A stretch of DNA of 64,000 bases from Curtobacterium sp. MCBA15_001 (lineage in GTDB: Bacteria > Actinomycetota > Actinomycetes > Actinomycetales > Microbacteriaceae), in contig NZ_MJGI01000004.1 in assembly GCF_001864835.1 (NCBI RefSeq), forward strand, positions 1 to 64,000, read 5' to 3'. Below, in pieces: positions 7,488 to 16,406 of this stretch. Every line of letters begins with the position of its first letter. The stretch's first letter is position 1. Position numbers and translations under genes: made by a program. The notes beneath the pieces were generated by a model that did no database searches, had not been told where the DNA came from, and was given only the letters and a program-made list of their open reading frames with translations.

Positions 7488-8276
7488 TCAGCGCCGGTGG
7501 GCGACGGCGAAGACGCGGCGGAACGGGAACACGGTGCCGTGCGGGCCGGCGGGGTAGGCGTGGCGCAGTCGTTCGGCGTACTCGGCCTCGAACGCGGCGG
7601 TCGTGGCTCCCGAGGGGTCGGCCGTGTCGAGCGCGGCCAGCACCGGCCGGAGCCCCGTCCCGCGCACCCACTCGAGCACCGGGTCCTCGCCGGGGAGCAG
7701 TTGGGCGTAGATGGTCTCCCACGCGGTTGCCGCGAAGCCGTTGTCCTCGAACAGCTCGAGGTAGCCCGCGGGGTCGAGCACGGGATCCGCGCGCAGGACG
7801 CCCTCGAGCGTGGACGCCCACGGACCCTCGGCCGCGACGGCCCGCATGAGCGCGTGGGACGGGGAGTCGAAGTTGCCCGGGACCTGCATCGCGAACCACG
7901 ACCCGGACGGCATCGCGGCCAGCCACCCGGGCAGCAGCTCCGTGTGCGTCGGGACCCACTGCAGCGCGGCGTTCGTGACGACGACGTCGTCCTCCGGCGT
8001 GGGGGCCCAGTCCTCGATCGCGCGGCGTTCGAACGACAGACCCGGGTGCCGGTGCGTCAGGGGCTCCGCCTGCGCCAGCATGTCGGCCGAGGAGTCCATC
8101 CCGACGACGCGGGCCGACGGCCAGCGCTCGGACAGGGTGGCCGTGAGGGCCCCGGGACCGCAGCCCAGGTCGACGACGCGGCGCGGGGCCTCCCGTCCGA
8201 TCTGCGCGACCAGGTCGTGGAAGGGACGTGATCGCTCGTCGCTGAAGGCCGCGTAGCGGGCTGGATCCCAGCGCAC
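7488..8276 (-). CDS. tam: Trans-aconitate 2-methyltransferase
   Basis: A 262-residue SAM-dependent methyltransferase. The start MRWDPARYAAFSDERSRPF is the typical Tam N-terminus, followed by the SAM motif VVDLGCGPGALT (about residues 34-45), the acidic VGMDSSADML loop, and NAALQWVPTH and MQVPGNFDSPSH. Tam methylates trans-aconitate, a by-product that inhibits aconitase, in the cytosol. Start codon is one base after the stop of the HAD gene, so the two are translationally coupled. Confidence 0.85.
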   Translation of the reverse strand: MRWDPARYAAFSDERSRPFHDLVAQIGREAPRRVVDLGCGPGALTATLSERWPSARVVGMDSSADMLAQAEPLTHRHPGLSFERRAIEDWAPTPEDDVVVTNAALQWVPTHTELLPGWLAAMPSGSWFAMQVPGNFDSPSHALMRAVAAEGPWASTLEGVLRADPVLDPAGYLELFEDNGFAATAWETIYAQLLPGEDPVLEWVRGTGLRPVLAALDTADPSGATTAAFEAEYAERLRHAYPAGPHGTVFPFRRVFAVAHRR

Positions 8277-8277
8277 G

Positions 8278-9075
8278 CTACATCTCGACTTCGATGGGCT
8301 CCGAGCGGACCAGCTCGTGCACGCCGGAGATGACCTCGCTGGGGCGGAACGGGTAGCGGTCGATCTCGGCCTGGTCGCTGATGCCCGTCATGACGAGCAC
8401 GGTGTGCAGGCCCGCCTCGATGCCGGCCTGCACGTCGGTGTCCATGCGGTCGCCGATCATGCCGGTGTTCTCGGAGTGCGCGCCGATGCGGTTCATCGCC
8501 GAGCGGAACATCATCGGGTTCGGCTTGCCGACCACGTAGGGCTGCTTGCCGGTGGCCTTCTCGATCATCGCGGCGATCGCACCGGTCGCGGGCAGCACGC
8601 CCTCGGCGCTCGGGCCGGTGGCGTCCGGGTTCGTGACGATGAAGCGGGCGCCGTCGCGGATGAGTCGAACGGCCTTGGTGATCGCCTCGAACGAGTAGTT
8701 GCGCGTCTCGCCGACGACGACGTAGTCGGGGGCGGTCTCGGTCATGATGAAGCCGGCCTCGTGCAGGGCGGTCGTCATGCCCGCCTCGCCGATCACGAAC
8801 GCGGAGCCGCCGGGCATCTGGGACTTGCAGAAGTCCGCCGTCGCCAGGGCACTCGTCCAGATGCGGTCCTCGGGGACGTCGATGCCGGACCACCGAAGCC
8901 GGGCGCTGAGGTCACGCGGCGTGAAGATCGAGTTGTTGGTCAGGACCAGGAACTCGGTGCCCTCGTCGAGCCACTGCTGGATGAGCTCCGGCGCGCCGGG
9001 GAGGGCCTGGTTCTCGTGCACGAGCACGCCGTCCATGTCCGTCAGCCAGCACTCGACCTCGTCGCGGGATGCCAT
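8278..9075 (-). CDS. HAD-IIA family sugar-phosphate phosphatase (NagD-like)
   Basis: A 265-residue HAD phosphatase. Motif I is DMDGVL (about residues 13-18), with aspartate nucleophile and acid. LVLTNNS (about 43-49) is motif II, the cap follows, and GKPNPMMF (about 185) and GDRMDTDVQAG (about 205) provide the lysine and the motif IV aspartates. Length and the type II cap fit NagD/AraL-like enzymes that remove phosphate from small sugar phosphates. First gene of a leftward set with tam and the nucleotidyltransferase. Confidence 0.85.
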   Translation of the reverse strand: MASRDEVECWLTDMDGVLVHENQALPGAPELIQQWLDEGTEFLVLTNNSIFTPRDLSARLRWSGIDVPEDRIWTSALATADFCKSQMPGGSAFVIGEAGMTTALHEAGFIMTETAPDYVVVGETRNYSFEAITKAVRLIRDGARFIVTNPDATGPSAEGVLPATGAIAAMIEKATGKQPYVVGKPNPMMFRSAMNRIGAHSENTGMIGDRMDTDVQAGIEAGLHTVLVMTGISDQAEIDRYPFRPSEVISGVHELVRSEPIEVEM

Positions 9076-9167
9076 GGCTTCACCCTAGCGGCGCGTCTCG
9101 TGCCCCACATGAAGACCGACCACCGGTAGGGTTTTTTCCGGGACACGTACCGCAACCAGGAGGCCCC

Positions 9168-9866
9168 GTGCTCGTCGAACCGAACACCGCTGCCGTCGGC
9201 GCGTCCGCCGCGGCTGCGGCTGCCGCTGCTGGAGCTGCTGTCCCTGGTGCTGCTGCGCCGCGACGCCGAGGGCGGCCGAACGCCCTGAGCCGCGAGCAGG
9301 TGATCGAGGCCGCGACGACCATCGCGAACGAGGACGGCCTCGACCGCCTGTCGTTCCGGGCGCTCGGGCTGCGCCTCGGCGTCGCGCCGATGACCGTGCA
9401 CCGGACGATCGGCGGTCTGGATGACCTGCACGCCGAACTCGTCAAGCGCACGGTCGACGAGTTCACGGCGACTTTCGTCTGGCCGGACGAGTGGCACGAC
9501 GTCGTCCGGACGTTCGCCCGCACCTTCCGCGACCTGATGGTCACGCACCCGCTCGTGCTCGAGTCGCACAGTCAGCGGGCGCCGCTGGTGTCCTCCGAGT
9601 CGGACGCCGTCGTCGCGAAGGTCGTCGGGGCGCTGCAGGACGGCGGGCTCAGCGACGTCGAGGCGATGTACGCGTTCTTCGTCGTGTACGACTTCGTCGT
9701 GGGGCACGCCGGTGTGCTGGTGGGCCGCGGCGACTCCGAGGCCGGACGGCCCGAGCGGCATGCGCTGGTGGGGGAGGTCCTCGGCACGCACTCGTACGAC
9801 GCGCGGTTCGAGCTCGGCCTCGACATCCTGCTGGCGGGGATCCACGCGCGGCTGCCCCAGGCCTGA
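9168..9866 (+). CDS. TetR/AcrR-family transcriptional regulator
   Basis: A 232-residue protein. After an unusual alanine-rich leader (about residues 8-30, nine alanines in a row) comes the basic PRRRGRP stretch and the TetR helix-turn-helix (about 35-85, with QVIEAATTIANEDGL, LGLRLGVAPMTVHRTI). The C-terminal ligand-binding domain is helical and unrelated to anything I can name. GTG at 9168 is chosen because AGGAGG lies just upstream. It is divergent from the HAD gene with a 92-base gap that contains the A/T run TAGGGTTTTTT. Confidence 0.85.
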   Translation: MLVEPNTAAVGASAAAAAAAAGAAVPGAAAPRRRGRPNALSREQVIEAATTIANEDGLDRLSFRALGLRLGVAPMTVHRTIGGLDDLHAELVKRTVDEFTATFVWPDEWHDVVRTFARTFRDLMVTHPLVLESHSQRAPLVSSESDAVVAKVVGALQDGGLSDVEAMYAFFVVYDFVVGHAGVLVGRGDSEAGRPERHALVGEVLGTHSYDARFELGLDILLAGIHARLPQA

Positions 9867-9930
9867 CCGCGCGCGCTGCCCAGGACGTGGCGGCCCGGTG
9901 GGATCGGGCGCTGCGCTAGCGTTCTGCTCC

Positions 9931-10599
9931 GTGGGACGACCGACGGCCGAGGAGCGTGTGGCACGTGCGCTCGCCGTGTTCGAGCGCGGCGACCGACGCG
10001 CTGCATGGGAGAGTCTGCGGACGATGGCCCGGCGTGAACCGGGTGAGCCCGCGTACCGCCGAGCGCTCGTGGCGACCTACCGTTCCATCGGAGCGCTCGA
10101 CCAGTCCGCGCGGTGGGGCGCCGCTGACCCCGGGTCGCTCGACGACCGGGAGCGACGGATCCTGCGACGCCGTGCGGCCTCGGCCGCGTCGGAGAAGGAG
10201 CTGCGCGCCTACCTCGTGTTGCCCGGCGCGCTCCCGCCGGAGGTCGCCGAGGCCCTGCCGACCCGGGCCGAGCAACTCCGACGTCGTGGTGAGTCCGCAG
10301 CCGAGCAGCTCGTCCTCGCGACGTACGTCATCGCGGTGCTGTTCGGCGCACCCGCGGTGGCGATCGGTCTCGGTGTCACGATCGTGCAGGCGTTCCTGGG
10401 CCTGTCCACGGCGCACGATGCAGCGCAGGTGACCGCGACGATCGTGCTGTTCGGCATCGCGGGGCTCGGGCTGCTCCTGCTGATCGTGTCGTTGCTGCGC
10501 GGGTGGTGGGTCCGTGCGGTGATGCTGGCGATCGTCGTGGCCGCGGCCGCCGTGGTGCTCGGGCACGCGGACATGACATCGACGACGCCGTTCGCCTGA
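9931..10599 (+). CDS. TPR-like/membrane protein of unknown function (DUF6584-like)
   Basis: A 222-residue protein. The N-terminal half (about 1-60: EERVARALAVFERGDRRAAWESL, EPAYRRALVATYRSIG) has the spacing of one or two TPR-type helical hairpins. The C-terminal half (about 125-215) has three hydrophobic helices. The combination resembles the DUF6584 group, but that link is from memory of the pattern. GTG 9931 is the first start after the TetR gene. Possibly cotranscribed with the methyltransferase 39 bases downstream. Confidence 0.65.
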   Translation: MGRPTAEERVARALAVFERGDRRAAWESLRTMARREPGEPAYRRALVATYRSIGALDQSARWGAADPGSLDDRERRILRRRAASAASEKELRAYLVLPGALPPEVAEALPTRAEQLRRRGESAAEQLVLATYVIAVLFGAPAVAIGLGVTIVQAFLGLSTAHDAAQVTATIVLFGIAGLGLLLLIVSLLRGWWVRAVMLAIVVAAAAVVLGHADMTSTTPFA

Positions 10600-10638
10600 G
10601 CGGCAAGAGGAGCGCGTGCACCGCCCTACGCTGGTGCG

Positions 10639-11313
10639 GTGACCGATCAGCCGGAGCCGACCCCGCAGCCCGCTCCCGCTCCCGCGCCCTCGCACGAGCG
10701 CACCACGAACGGCGTCGGACCGCATCCCCGCCCGTGGCCGTCGGACCCACGGCTGGACCCGGAGCTGCTCGAGCACGGCGACACCCGCAACGTCGTCGAC
10801 GGCTACCGGTACTGGTCGATGGCCGCCATCGTCGCCGACCTCGACACCCGCCGACACGGGTTCGACGTCGCGATCGAGAACTGGCAGCACGACCTGAACA
10901 TCGGCTCGATCGTGCGGTCCGCCAACGCGTTCCTGGCGGGCACCGTGCACATCATCGGGCGCCGCCGCTGGAACCGCCGCGGGGCGATGGTCACCGACCG
11001 CTACCAGCACGTGCGGAACCACCCCGACGTGGAGGCGTTCCTGCAGGCGATGCGTGACGAGGGGCGGCCCGTCGTCGCGATCGACAACACCCCCGGAGCG
11101 ACGATGCTCGAGTCGACCGAGCTGCCCGAGCGCTGCGTGTTCCTGTTCGGGCAGGAGGGCCCCGGCCTGACCGACGAGGCCGTCGCCGGCGCGGACGCCC
11201 ACCTGGAGATCGCGCAGTACGGGTCGACGCGGAGCATCAACGCCTCCGCGGCCGCCGCGATCGTGATGCACGCGTGGATCGTGCAGCACGCCGAGGTGCC
11301 GCGCCGCCCCTGA
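10639..11313 (+). CDS. TrmH/SpoU-family RNA 2'-O-methyltransferase
   Basis: A 224-residue SPOUT methyltransferase. Motif 1 is HDLNIGSIVRSANAF (about residues 88-102), motif 2 is VFLFGQEGPGLTDE (about 168-181) and motif 3 is STRSINASAAAAIVMH (about 195-210). These three make the knotted SAM-binding site. The N-terminal 60 residues are Pro/Ala-rich and then carry a short family-specific region. Target (tRNA Gm18 or an rRNA position) cannot be inferred from sequence. GTG start. Confidence 0.85.
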   Translation: MTDQPEPTPQPAPAPAPSHERTTNGVGPHPRPWPSDPRLDPELLEHGDTRNVVDGYRYWSMAAIVADLDTRRHGFDVAIENWQHDLNIGSIVRSANAFLAGTVHIIGRRRWNRRGAMVTDRYQHVRNHPDVEAFLQAMRDEGRPVVAIDNTPGATMLESTELPERCVFLFGQEGPGLTDEAVAGADAHLEIAQYGSTRSINASAAAAIVMHAWIVQHAEVPRRP

Positions 11314-11319
11314 GCCCGG

Positions 11320-11500
11320 CCGAGGTCGCGCGACACGCCGTCGGCCGACGCCGAGGTCGCGAGAACTGCCGCCCGCGAACGGCCCGAGCGGCACTCCATG
11401 CGACCTCGGCGGACGTGAGCGGCGCGTCGTGCGACCGGCAGAAGACCCGCGGGACAGGGGCAGGCTGAGCCGGCGGGGCGGAGGTGACCCGGGCCTCCAG
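11320..11500. repeat. Intergenic repeat segment between convergent genes
   Basis: The 200-base gap holds CCGAGGTCGCG copies (about 11321 and 11350) and an inverted CGACCTCGG (about 11400). A segment GCGGACGTGAGCGGC near 11408 resembles one at about 2009-2023 in the mntR gap. The half-element GGTGACCCGGGCCTCC (11483-11498) is identical to sequences at 25798-25813 and, inverted, 58678-58693. GGGCCTCCAGGCC can form a short hairpin. Likely terminator and repeat material; no gene seen. Confidence 0.5.
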
Positions 11501-11513
11501 GCCGGGCCGCGCG

Positions 11514-12521
11514 TCAGCGCGCCGCGGTGGTACGCCGCGCGACCAGCCGCGGCTCGACCAGGTACTCGCGTGCCACCACGGACGGGTCCCCGATCCTCGC
11601 GAGGAGCCGCTCCCCGGCCCCGCGCCCGATCTCGACCGACCGGTCGTCGATGCTCGTCAGCCCCACGTACCGCGTCGCCGCCACGGGGGTGTCGTCGTAG
11701 CCGATGACCGAGACGTCCTCGGGGACGCGCAGCCCACGCTCGGCCAGCGAGGACATCGCCCCCAGCGCCATCACGTCGTTGGCCGCGAACAGCGCGGTCA
11801 CGTCGGGGTGCTCGTCGAAGAGCGTGCGTGCGGCGTGCAGGCCCGCGTCCTCCGTCAGCTCGTCCGGGAGGATCGTGGTGACGACCCGCGCGTCCGTCCC
11901 GCTGTCCGCCACCCCGGCCTCGAACCCCGCGCGACGTTCCACGGACGCCGCCGATCCGCCGCCGACGAAGCCGAGCGTGCGGTGGCCCAGCGCCAGCAGG
12001 TGTTCGGCGGCCATGCGGCCTCCGGCGCGGTCGTCGTTCGCGACGGTGTCGGCGCGGGGGATCGCGACGCGGCCGCCGGCGATGACGAGGGGCATGCTCG
12101 CCGGGATCGCGAGGTCGGTGTCGGGCTCGCCGGCGATGACGATGCCCTCGACGCGCATCGACAGGAAGCCCTCGACCGGTGAGGCGTCGAGCCCCGTGTT
12201 GAGGAAGCGGTCGGCCACGACCAGGCGGTGGCCCTGGTCCTGCAGCGATTCGCGGAGCCCGGTCAGCAGGTCGACGAACCACTGGTTCCGGAAGTCGTCG
12301 AGCACCACGCCGATCGTGCGGCTGCGGGTGCCTGCGAGGGAGACAGCCGCGGTGGACGGGCGGTAGTCGAGCTCCTGGATGGCCTTGAGCACAGCGGCCC
12401 GACGTTGGTCGCTCACCCGGGGGGAGCGCTGCAGCACGAGGGACACGAGCGACTTCGACACCCCCGCGCGGGCAGCGACGTCGTAGATCGTCGCGGGTTT
12501 CGCGTCAGGCATCGTCGGCAT
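11514..12521 (-). CDS. LacI-family transcriptional regulator
   Basis: A 335-residue protein. The N-terminal HTH and hinge (about residues 10-60: TIYDVAARAGVSKSLVSLVL, RRAAVLKAIQELDYRPS) are followed by a periplasmic-binding-protein fold (about 65-330) with SVIGYDD typical of the family. It should repress sugar or uronate genes until it binds a ligand. It lies 60 bases downstream of the NAD-dependent epimerase in the same direction, so that gene may be its target. The ATG at 12521 is used; ATG 12512 would also retain the whole HTH. Confidence 0.85.
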   Translation of the reverse strand: MPTMPDAKPATIYDVAARAGVSKSLVSLVLQRSPRVSDQRRAAVLKAIQELDYRPSTAAVSLAGTRSRTIGVVLDDFRNQWFVDLLTGLRESLQDQGHRLVVADRFLNTGLDASPVEGFLSMRVEGIVIAGEPDTDLAIPASMPLVIAGGRVAIPRADTVANDDRAGGRMAAEHLLALGHRTLGFVGGGSAASVERRAGFEAGVADSGTDARVVTTILPDELTEDAGLHAARTLFDEHPDVTALFAANDVMALGAMSSLAERGLRVPEDVSVIGYDDTPVAATRYVGLTSIDDRSVEIGRGAGERLLARIGDPSVVAREYLVEPRLVARRTTAAR

Positions 12522-12581
12522 CGACCTCCAGCTCGTCCCCCGATGCTATCGGTGCGACGCTGGCCGAAGCGTGAGCGGTCG

Positions 12582-13385
12582 TCAGGCGCGGGGCTTCCCC
12601 AGCGCCATGTCGGCCATGCCCCCACCAAGGAACCGCATGTCCTCGTCGGGCAGGGCGTTCCGCTCGTCGGCGGTGAGCACCTGGGACGCGTCGTCCTCCG
12701 GGTGGAAGCCGATCCGCTCGCCCGCGCTCAGGTCCGCGGGGGAACCGCTGTTGCGCGACACCGCCCAGACGACGTGGTGGCCGGGCTCGGTCAGGCGCAG
12801 GGCCGCGGAGACCAGGCGTGCGAGGTCGTCCGGCGAACTCCACATCAGGAGCGCCCGGCGCGACGACGGGCGCTCGCCGAAGGCACCGATTCGGGCGGAG
12901 ACGACGACCATGGGGAAGCGGTCGGCGAACATGCTGCCGAGCAGCTCCATCGCAGCCTTCGTCGCGCCGTAGTACGTGTCCGGGCGGGGGAGCCGGTCGC
13001 CGGGGACGCTGCCAGGGGCGTCGATCGACTCGGGGACGCGGCCGACGGCGTGGATGGAGCTCGCCTGCACCACGCGGGCGACACCGGCTGCGGCAGCGGC
13101 CTCGAGCACGTTCTTCGTCCCGGTGACGTTCGTGTCGAGGAGGGCTTCCCAGGTGTCCTCGGTGGGGATGCCCGCCAGGTGCACGACCATGTCCACGCCG
13201 GCACACGCGTCGTCCAGCGCCGGCCGGTCGTTCACGGAGCCCTCGACGAACCGTTCCCGCTCACGCAGGTCGGGGTGCGGAGGCCGTTCGTCGAGCAGCA
13301 CCAGGTCGTGTCCCGCGTCGAGCAGCCGGGGGCGCAGCGCCGTCGCGATGCGTCCGGCCGCGCCGGTGATGAGCAACGTCGCCAT
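12582..13385 (-). CDS. NAD(P)-dependent epimerase/dehydratase, uronate dehydrogenase-like
   Basis: A 267-residue extended SDR. It has the GAAGRIATAL nucleotide motif at residues 7-16, VHLAGIP near 66, ASSIHAVGR near 108, and the YYGATKAAME catalytic Tyr-Lys pair near 137. Length and the SSIHAVG/YYGATK pattern are close to uronate dehydrogenase, which oxidises galacturonate or glucuronate. The pairing with a LacI regulator fits a sugar-acid role. ATG at 13385 was chosen because the Rossmann strand begins 3 residues later; the upstream extension is Pro/Arg-rich repeat DNA. Confidence 0.75.
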   Translation of the reverse strand: MATLLITGAAGRIATALRPRLLDAGHDLVLLDERPPHPDLRERERFVEGSVNDRPALDDACAGVDMVVHLAGIPTEDTWEALLDTNVTGTKNVLEAAAAAGVARVVQASSIHAVGRVPESIDAPGSVPGDRLPRPDTYYGATKAAMELLGSMFADRFPMVVVSARIGAFGERPSSRRALLMWSSPDDLARLVSAALRLTEPGHHVVWAVSRNSGSPADLSAGERIGFHPEDDASQVLTADERNALPDEDMRFLGGGMADMALGKPRA

Positions 13386-13440
13386 GCGCGTGACCGTACT
13401 CGCCGGTGCGTGTGTCCCCACGGGGTCGGCGCGCTGGCGG

Positions 13441-13553
13441 GTGCGGTTCGGCGGGGCGGTGCGGTTCGGCGGTGCGGTGCGATCCGCGCTCGCACAACGG
13501 GAGGCACCCCGCACCGCCCGATTCCGTGGCGCGGAGTGCTCTCGGTTGTGCGA
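13441..13553. repeat. Short direct and inverted repeats in intergenic gap
   Basis: GTGCGGTTCGGCGG occurs twice (13441-13454, 13459-13472; period 18). TCGCACAAC (13490-13498) and GTTGTGCGA (13545-13553) are inverted copies 46 bases apart, and the intervening stretch contains GGGAGGCACCCCGCACC. The gap (13386-13611) separates two leftward genes and holds no ORF I can support. It probably includes the terminator of the YhgE operon. Confidence 0.5.
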
Positions 13554-13611
13554 ACCGCGCTCCCCGGCCGCGGCCGCCCGACGCGCCGGCCGCGCCCGCC
13601 CTGGCCCCCGC

Positions 13612-15681
13612 CTACCCGATCAGGCTCGGGCGCAGGTCGCGCAGCGTGCGGGAGCGGCCCTGGCGGGCGGCGACCACGAAGCTGACCAGCAGCGCGCCGA
13701 GCATCCAGCACGCCAGCACGCCCGCGTCCGACCACGCCGCACTCATCGACCCGCCGTACATCGTCTGGCGCAGCGCGTCGACCGAGTACGTCATCGGCAG
13801 GGCGAAGTGCAGCGCTGCCAACGGCCCGGGCAGCGTCTGCCAGGGGAACGTGCCACCGGCCGTGACGAGCTGCACGAGCATGAGCACCAGGCCGAGGAAC
13901 TGCCCGACGGACCCGAGCAGCACGTTGAGCGCCATCAGGATCGCCGCGAACGTCGCCGAGGCCAGCACCATCACGCCGATCGTCGCGACGGGCAGCTGCA
14001 CGCCGAGGTCGAGCGCGAACCGCACGATGAAGAACAGCGCCACCATCTGCACGACGCCGAGCACGACCGGGGTGAGCCAGCCGCCGAGCACGATCCGCAG
14101 CGGCTTGCGCACGGCGGTGATCGCACGCTTGGAGATCGGCTTGAGGATGAGGAACAGCGCGTACATGCCGATCCACGCCGCCAGGGAGATGAAGAACGGT
14201 GCCAGGCCGGCGCCGTAGTTGTCCGCCGCGGCGACGTTGTCGTCACCCACCTTGACCGGGTCGGAGATGACCGACGCCTGGTCGTTCCGGGACGACGCCG
14301 TCGACGCCGGGATCTTCGTCCGGCCCTCGTCCAGCGACGAAGCGAGCGACGCCGACCCGTCACGCAGACTGTGCAGCCCGTCCGCCAGCGATGCCGCACC
14401 GGACGACGCCGATGCCGCCCCGGTGGCGAGCGATGACGCACCGTCGGACAGCTTCGGTGCCGCAGCAGCGAGCGCCGACGTGCCCGATGCGACCTGCGAC
14501 GCTCCGTTCGACAGCGTCGAGGCGCCCGACGCGGCCGACGCGATCCCCGCCGTCAGTCGCGGCGCCGCGGCGTTCAGCTGCTGGGTCCCGGCGTACAGCT
14601 GTCCGGAGCCGTCCCGGAGCTGGTCGATGCCCTGCAGCCCGGCCTTGGCCTTTGCGATGCCCTGCTGCGTCGTTGGGTCGGCGAGCCGTGCCTGCACGCC
14701 GGCCTCGATCGCGGCCTTCGCCTCGGGGGTCAGCGTGACGCCCTGGTCCGTGACGGCCTGCTCGATCGCAGCCGTCAGGCTCGCCGGGGTGAGCGCGTCG
14801 ATCGTGGCGAGCGCCGGGTCGGTCGTCTGCGCGAGCGTCGTCAGGTTCTCCGAGATCGACTTCGCCCCGCTGTTCAGCTGCGCCGCCTGGTCCGGCAGCG
14901 ACGCGGTCTGCTGCTGCAGCGTCGACAGGCCCGACGACAGCGAGCCGGCCCCGGTCGCGACCTGCTGCGCGCCGTCGTTCAGCTTTGCAGTCTGCGACGG
15001 CAGCGACGCCGTCCCGGAAGCGAGCGTGGACGCCCCGGTCGCCAGCTGCGCCGTCCCGGACGCCAGCTGGTCGGCACCGTCCGACGCCGTGGCGCTGCCG
15101 GACGCGAGCTGTCCGGCACCGTCGACCGCGTCGCCCAGGCTGTCGCGCACGTCGGCGAGCCCGACGAGCAGGGTCTTGGCGGCCTGTTTGCCGACCTGCT
15201 CGGCGACTGCGGTGCGCATGGTCTTGCCCGCCTGCTCCGCGATGGTCGATGCCAGGTACGAGTTGGTGTCCGCCGTCGTCATCACGAGCTCGGCGCGCTT
15301 GGGGTCGTCCGTCTGCGCGGACACCAGTGACGACGAGAAGTCGTGCGGGATCGTCACCACGAAGTCGTAGGTGCCGTTGCGCACGCCGGAGCGCGCGTCC
15401 GTCGCCGAGGTCTGCTTCCAGTCGAAGTCGGCGCCGTCGATCGCCCGCTTGGCGACGTCGGTGCCGTAGTCGACGTGCTTGCCGTCGAGGGTCGCGCCGG
15501 AGTCCTGGTTCACGATCGCGGCCGGCACCTTGTCGAGTGCGGCGTACGGGTCGCGGTTGGCCCACAGGTAGGCGCCGCCGTACAGGAGCGGCACGATCAT
15601 CAGCGCGATGAACGCCAGGCGGGCGAGCGGGGTGGCGGTGAGGCGCGCCAGTTCGGCGCGGACGAGCGAGGTGGTGGTCAC
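13612..15681 (-). CDS. YhgE/Pip-family membrane protein with long extracytoplasmic coiled region
   Basis: A 689-residue protein with an N-terminal membrane helix (about residues 17-43) followed by the YhgE-specific region containing AAIVNQDSGA. A long Ala/Ser/Gly/Leu repetitive helical stretch follows (about 190-470, recurring SGA-x-x-LASG units). Five or six membrane helices close the protein (about 500-670). The family includes the phage infection protein Pip and ESX-linked YueB-like proteins, and is related to ABC-2 type permeases. GTG start overlaps the stop of the preceding gene (GTGA). With the ABC-like gene and TetR this forms a three-gene operon; the likely role is envelope transport or export, regulated by the TetR protein. 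Confidence 0.85.
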   Translation of the reverse strand: MTTTSLVRAELARLTATPLARLAFIALMIVPLLYGGAYLWANRDPYAALDKVPAAIVNQDSGATLDGKHVDYGTDVAKRAIDGADFDWKQTSATDARSGVRNGTYDFVVTIPHDFSSSLVSAQTDDPKRAELVMTTADTNSYLASTIAEQAGKTMRTAVAEQVGKQAAKTLLVGLADVRDSLGDAVDGAGQLASGSATASDGADQLASGTAQLATGASTLASGTASLPSQTAKLNDGAQQVATGAGSLSSGLSTLQQQTASLPDQAAQLNSGAKSISENLTTLAQTTDPALATIDALTPASLTAAIEQAVTDQGVTLTPEAKAAIEAGVQARLADPTTQQGIAKAKAGLQGIDQLRDGSGQLYAGTQQLNAAAPRLTAGIASAASGASTLSNGASQVASGTSALAAAAPKLSDGASSLATGAASASSGAASLADGLHSLRDGSASLASSLDEGRTKIPASTASSRNDQASVISDPVKVGDDNVAAADNYGAGLAPFFISLAAWIGMYALFLILKPISKRAITAVRKPLRIVLGGWLTPVVLGVVQMVALFFIVRFALDLGVQLPVATIGVMVLASATFAAILMALNVLLGSVGQFLGLVLMLVQLVTAGGTFPWQTLPGPLAALHFALPMTYSVDALRQTMYGGSMSAAWSDAGVLACWMLGALLVSFVVAARQGRSRTLRDLRPSLIG

Positions 15682-16406
15682 GAGCGGTTCTCCACAGGAG
15701 CGGTCTGGAGGCTGTTGGTGCCTCCGTCAGGGGAGGTCGCGTCGTCGGGACCGGTGGGTTCAGGGCTGCCCTCGGCGGGCAGGTCGGCCGGCGGGACCGG
15801 GATGGTCGCCAGCAGGTGTTCGGCCGTCGCCGCGGCGGCCTTCGAGGTGACCAGCACCACGGTCACGCCGCGCATCGCGACGTCACGGACGACGGCGAAC
15901 CAGTCCTCGACCGCGCCGCCGTGTCGCTCGGGCGAGGTGACCACGAGCGCGGTCACGCCGTCCCGGAGCAGGGCGAGCTCGACGAGCAGCCGGATGCGCA
16001 CGGCGGTCGGGACGCGCTGCATGGCGGTGTCGGCGTAGGTGGACATGCCGAGTTCGTCGAGCACGGTGGCGACCTGCTGGCGGGACGGGCGCTGCTCGGC
16101 GAACGCCAGTTCCTCGCGCACGATGCGGCGGAGCGTCATGACGGGGAAGGGCTCGGCGACACCAGGGGTGTCGACGAGGGCGACTGCCTGCCGCAGGGCG
16201 CCGGTGTCGTCGTGGCCGTCGACCAGCACCCGGCCGTGCCCTGGACGCATCCGCCCGCCGGCGACGAGCGACGCCAGCACCGGGGCCTGCTCGGTCTCGA
16301 CGGCGAGGATGCCCGGGCGGTGCGGCCCGGCGACGGCGGACACGCGGGGGAGTGCCGCGCCGGGTTCGTCCCCGATGCCGACGTCCTGGATCTCGATGGT
16401 GGTCAC
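15678..16406 (-). CDS. Degenerate ABC-transporter ATPase-like protein
   Basis: A 242-residue protein that aligns by eye with ABC ATPases: LPRVSAVAGPHRPGILAVE (early strands), SLVAGGRMRPGHGRVLVDGHDD, VALVDTPGVAEPFPVMTLRRIV (Q-loop region), RLLVELALLRDGVTALVVTSPERHGG. The Walker A glycine-lysine loop is replaced by ETEQAPVLAS, no LSGGQ signature is visible, and the Walker B Asp-Glu is replaced by VVTSPE. It is therefore probably unable to hydrolyse ATP in the usual way. GTG start overlaps the TetR stop, and its stop overlaps the YhgE start. Probably a regulatory or structural partner of the YhgE protein. Confidence 0.65.
   Translation of the reverse strand: MTTIEIQDVGIGDEPGAALPRVSAVAGPHRPGILAVETEQAPVLASLVAGGRMRPGHGRVLVDGHDDTGALRQAVALVDTPGVAEPFPVMTLRRIVREELAFAEQRPSRQQVATVLDELGMSTYADTAMQRVPTAVRIRLLVELALLRDGVTALVVTSPERHGGAVEDWFAVVRDVAMRGVTVVLVTSKAAAATAEHLLATIPVPPADLPAEGSPEPTGPDDATSPDGGTNSLQTAPVENRS

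Noticed and set aside
12228-13685. 485-codon plus-strand frame across LacI and epimerase genes
   Set aside because: Spans two well-supported genes on the other strand and their gap; no domain.
13972-15370. Ser/Ala/Asp-rich frame on the plus strand over the YhgE gene
   Set aside because: Low-complexity product that mirrors the repetitive helix of YhgE; no start signals.
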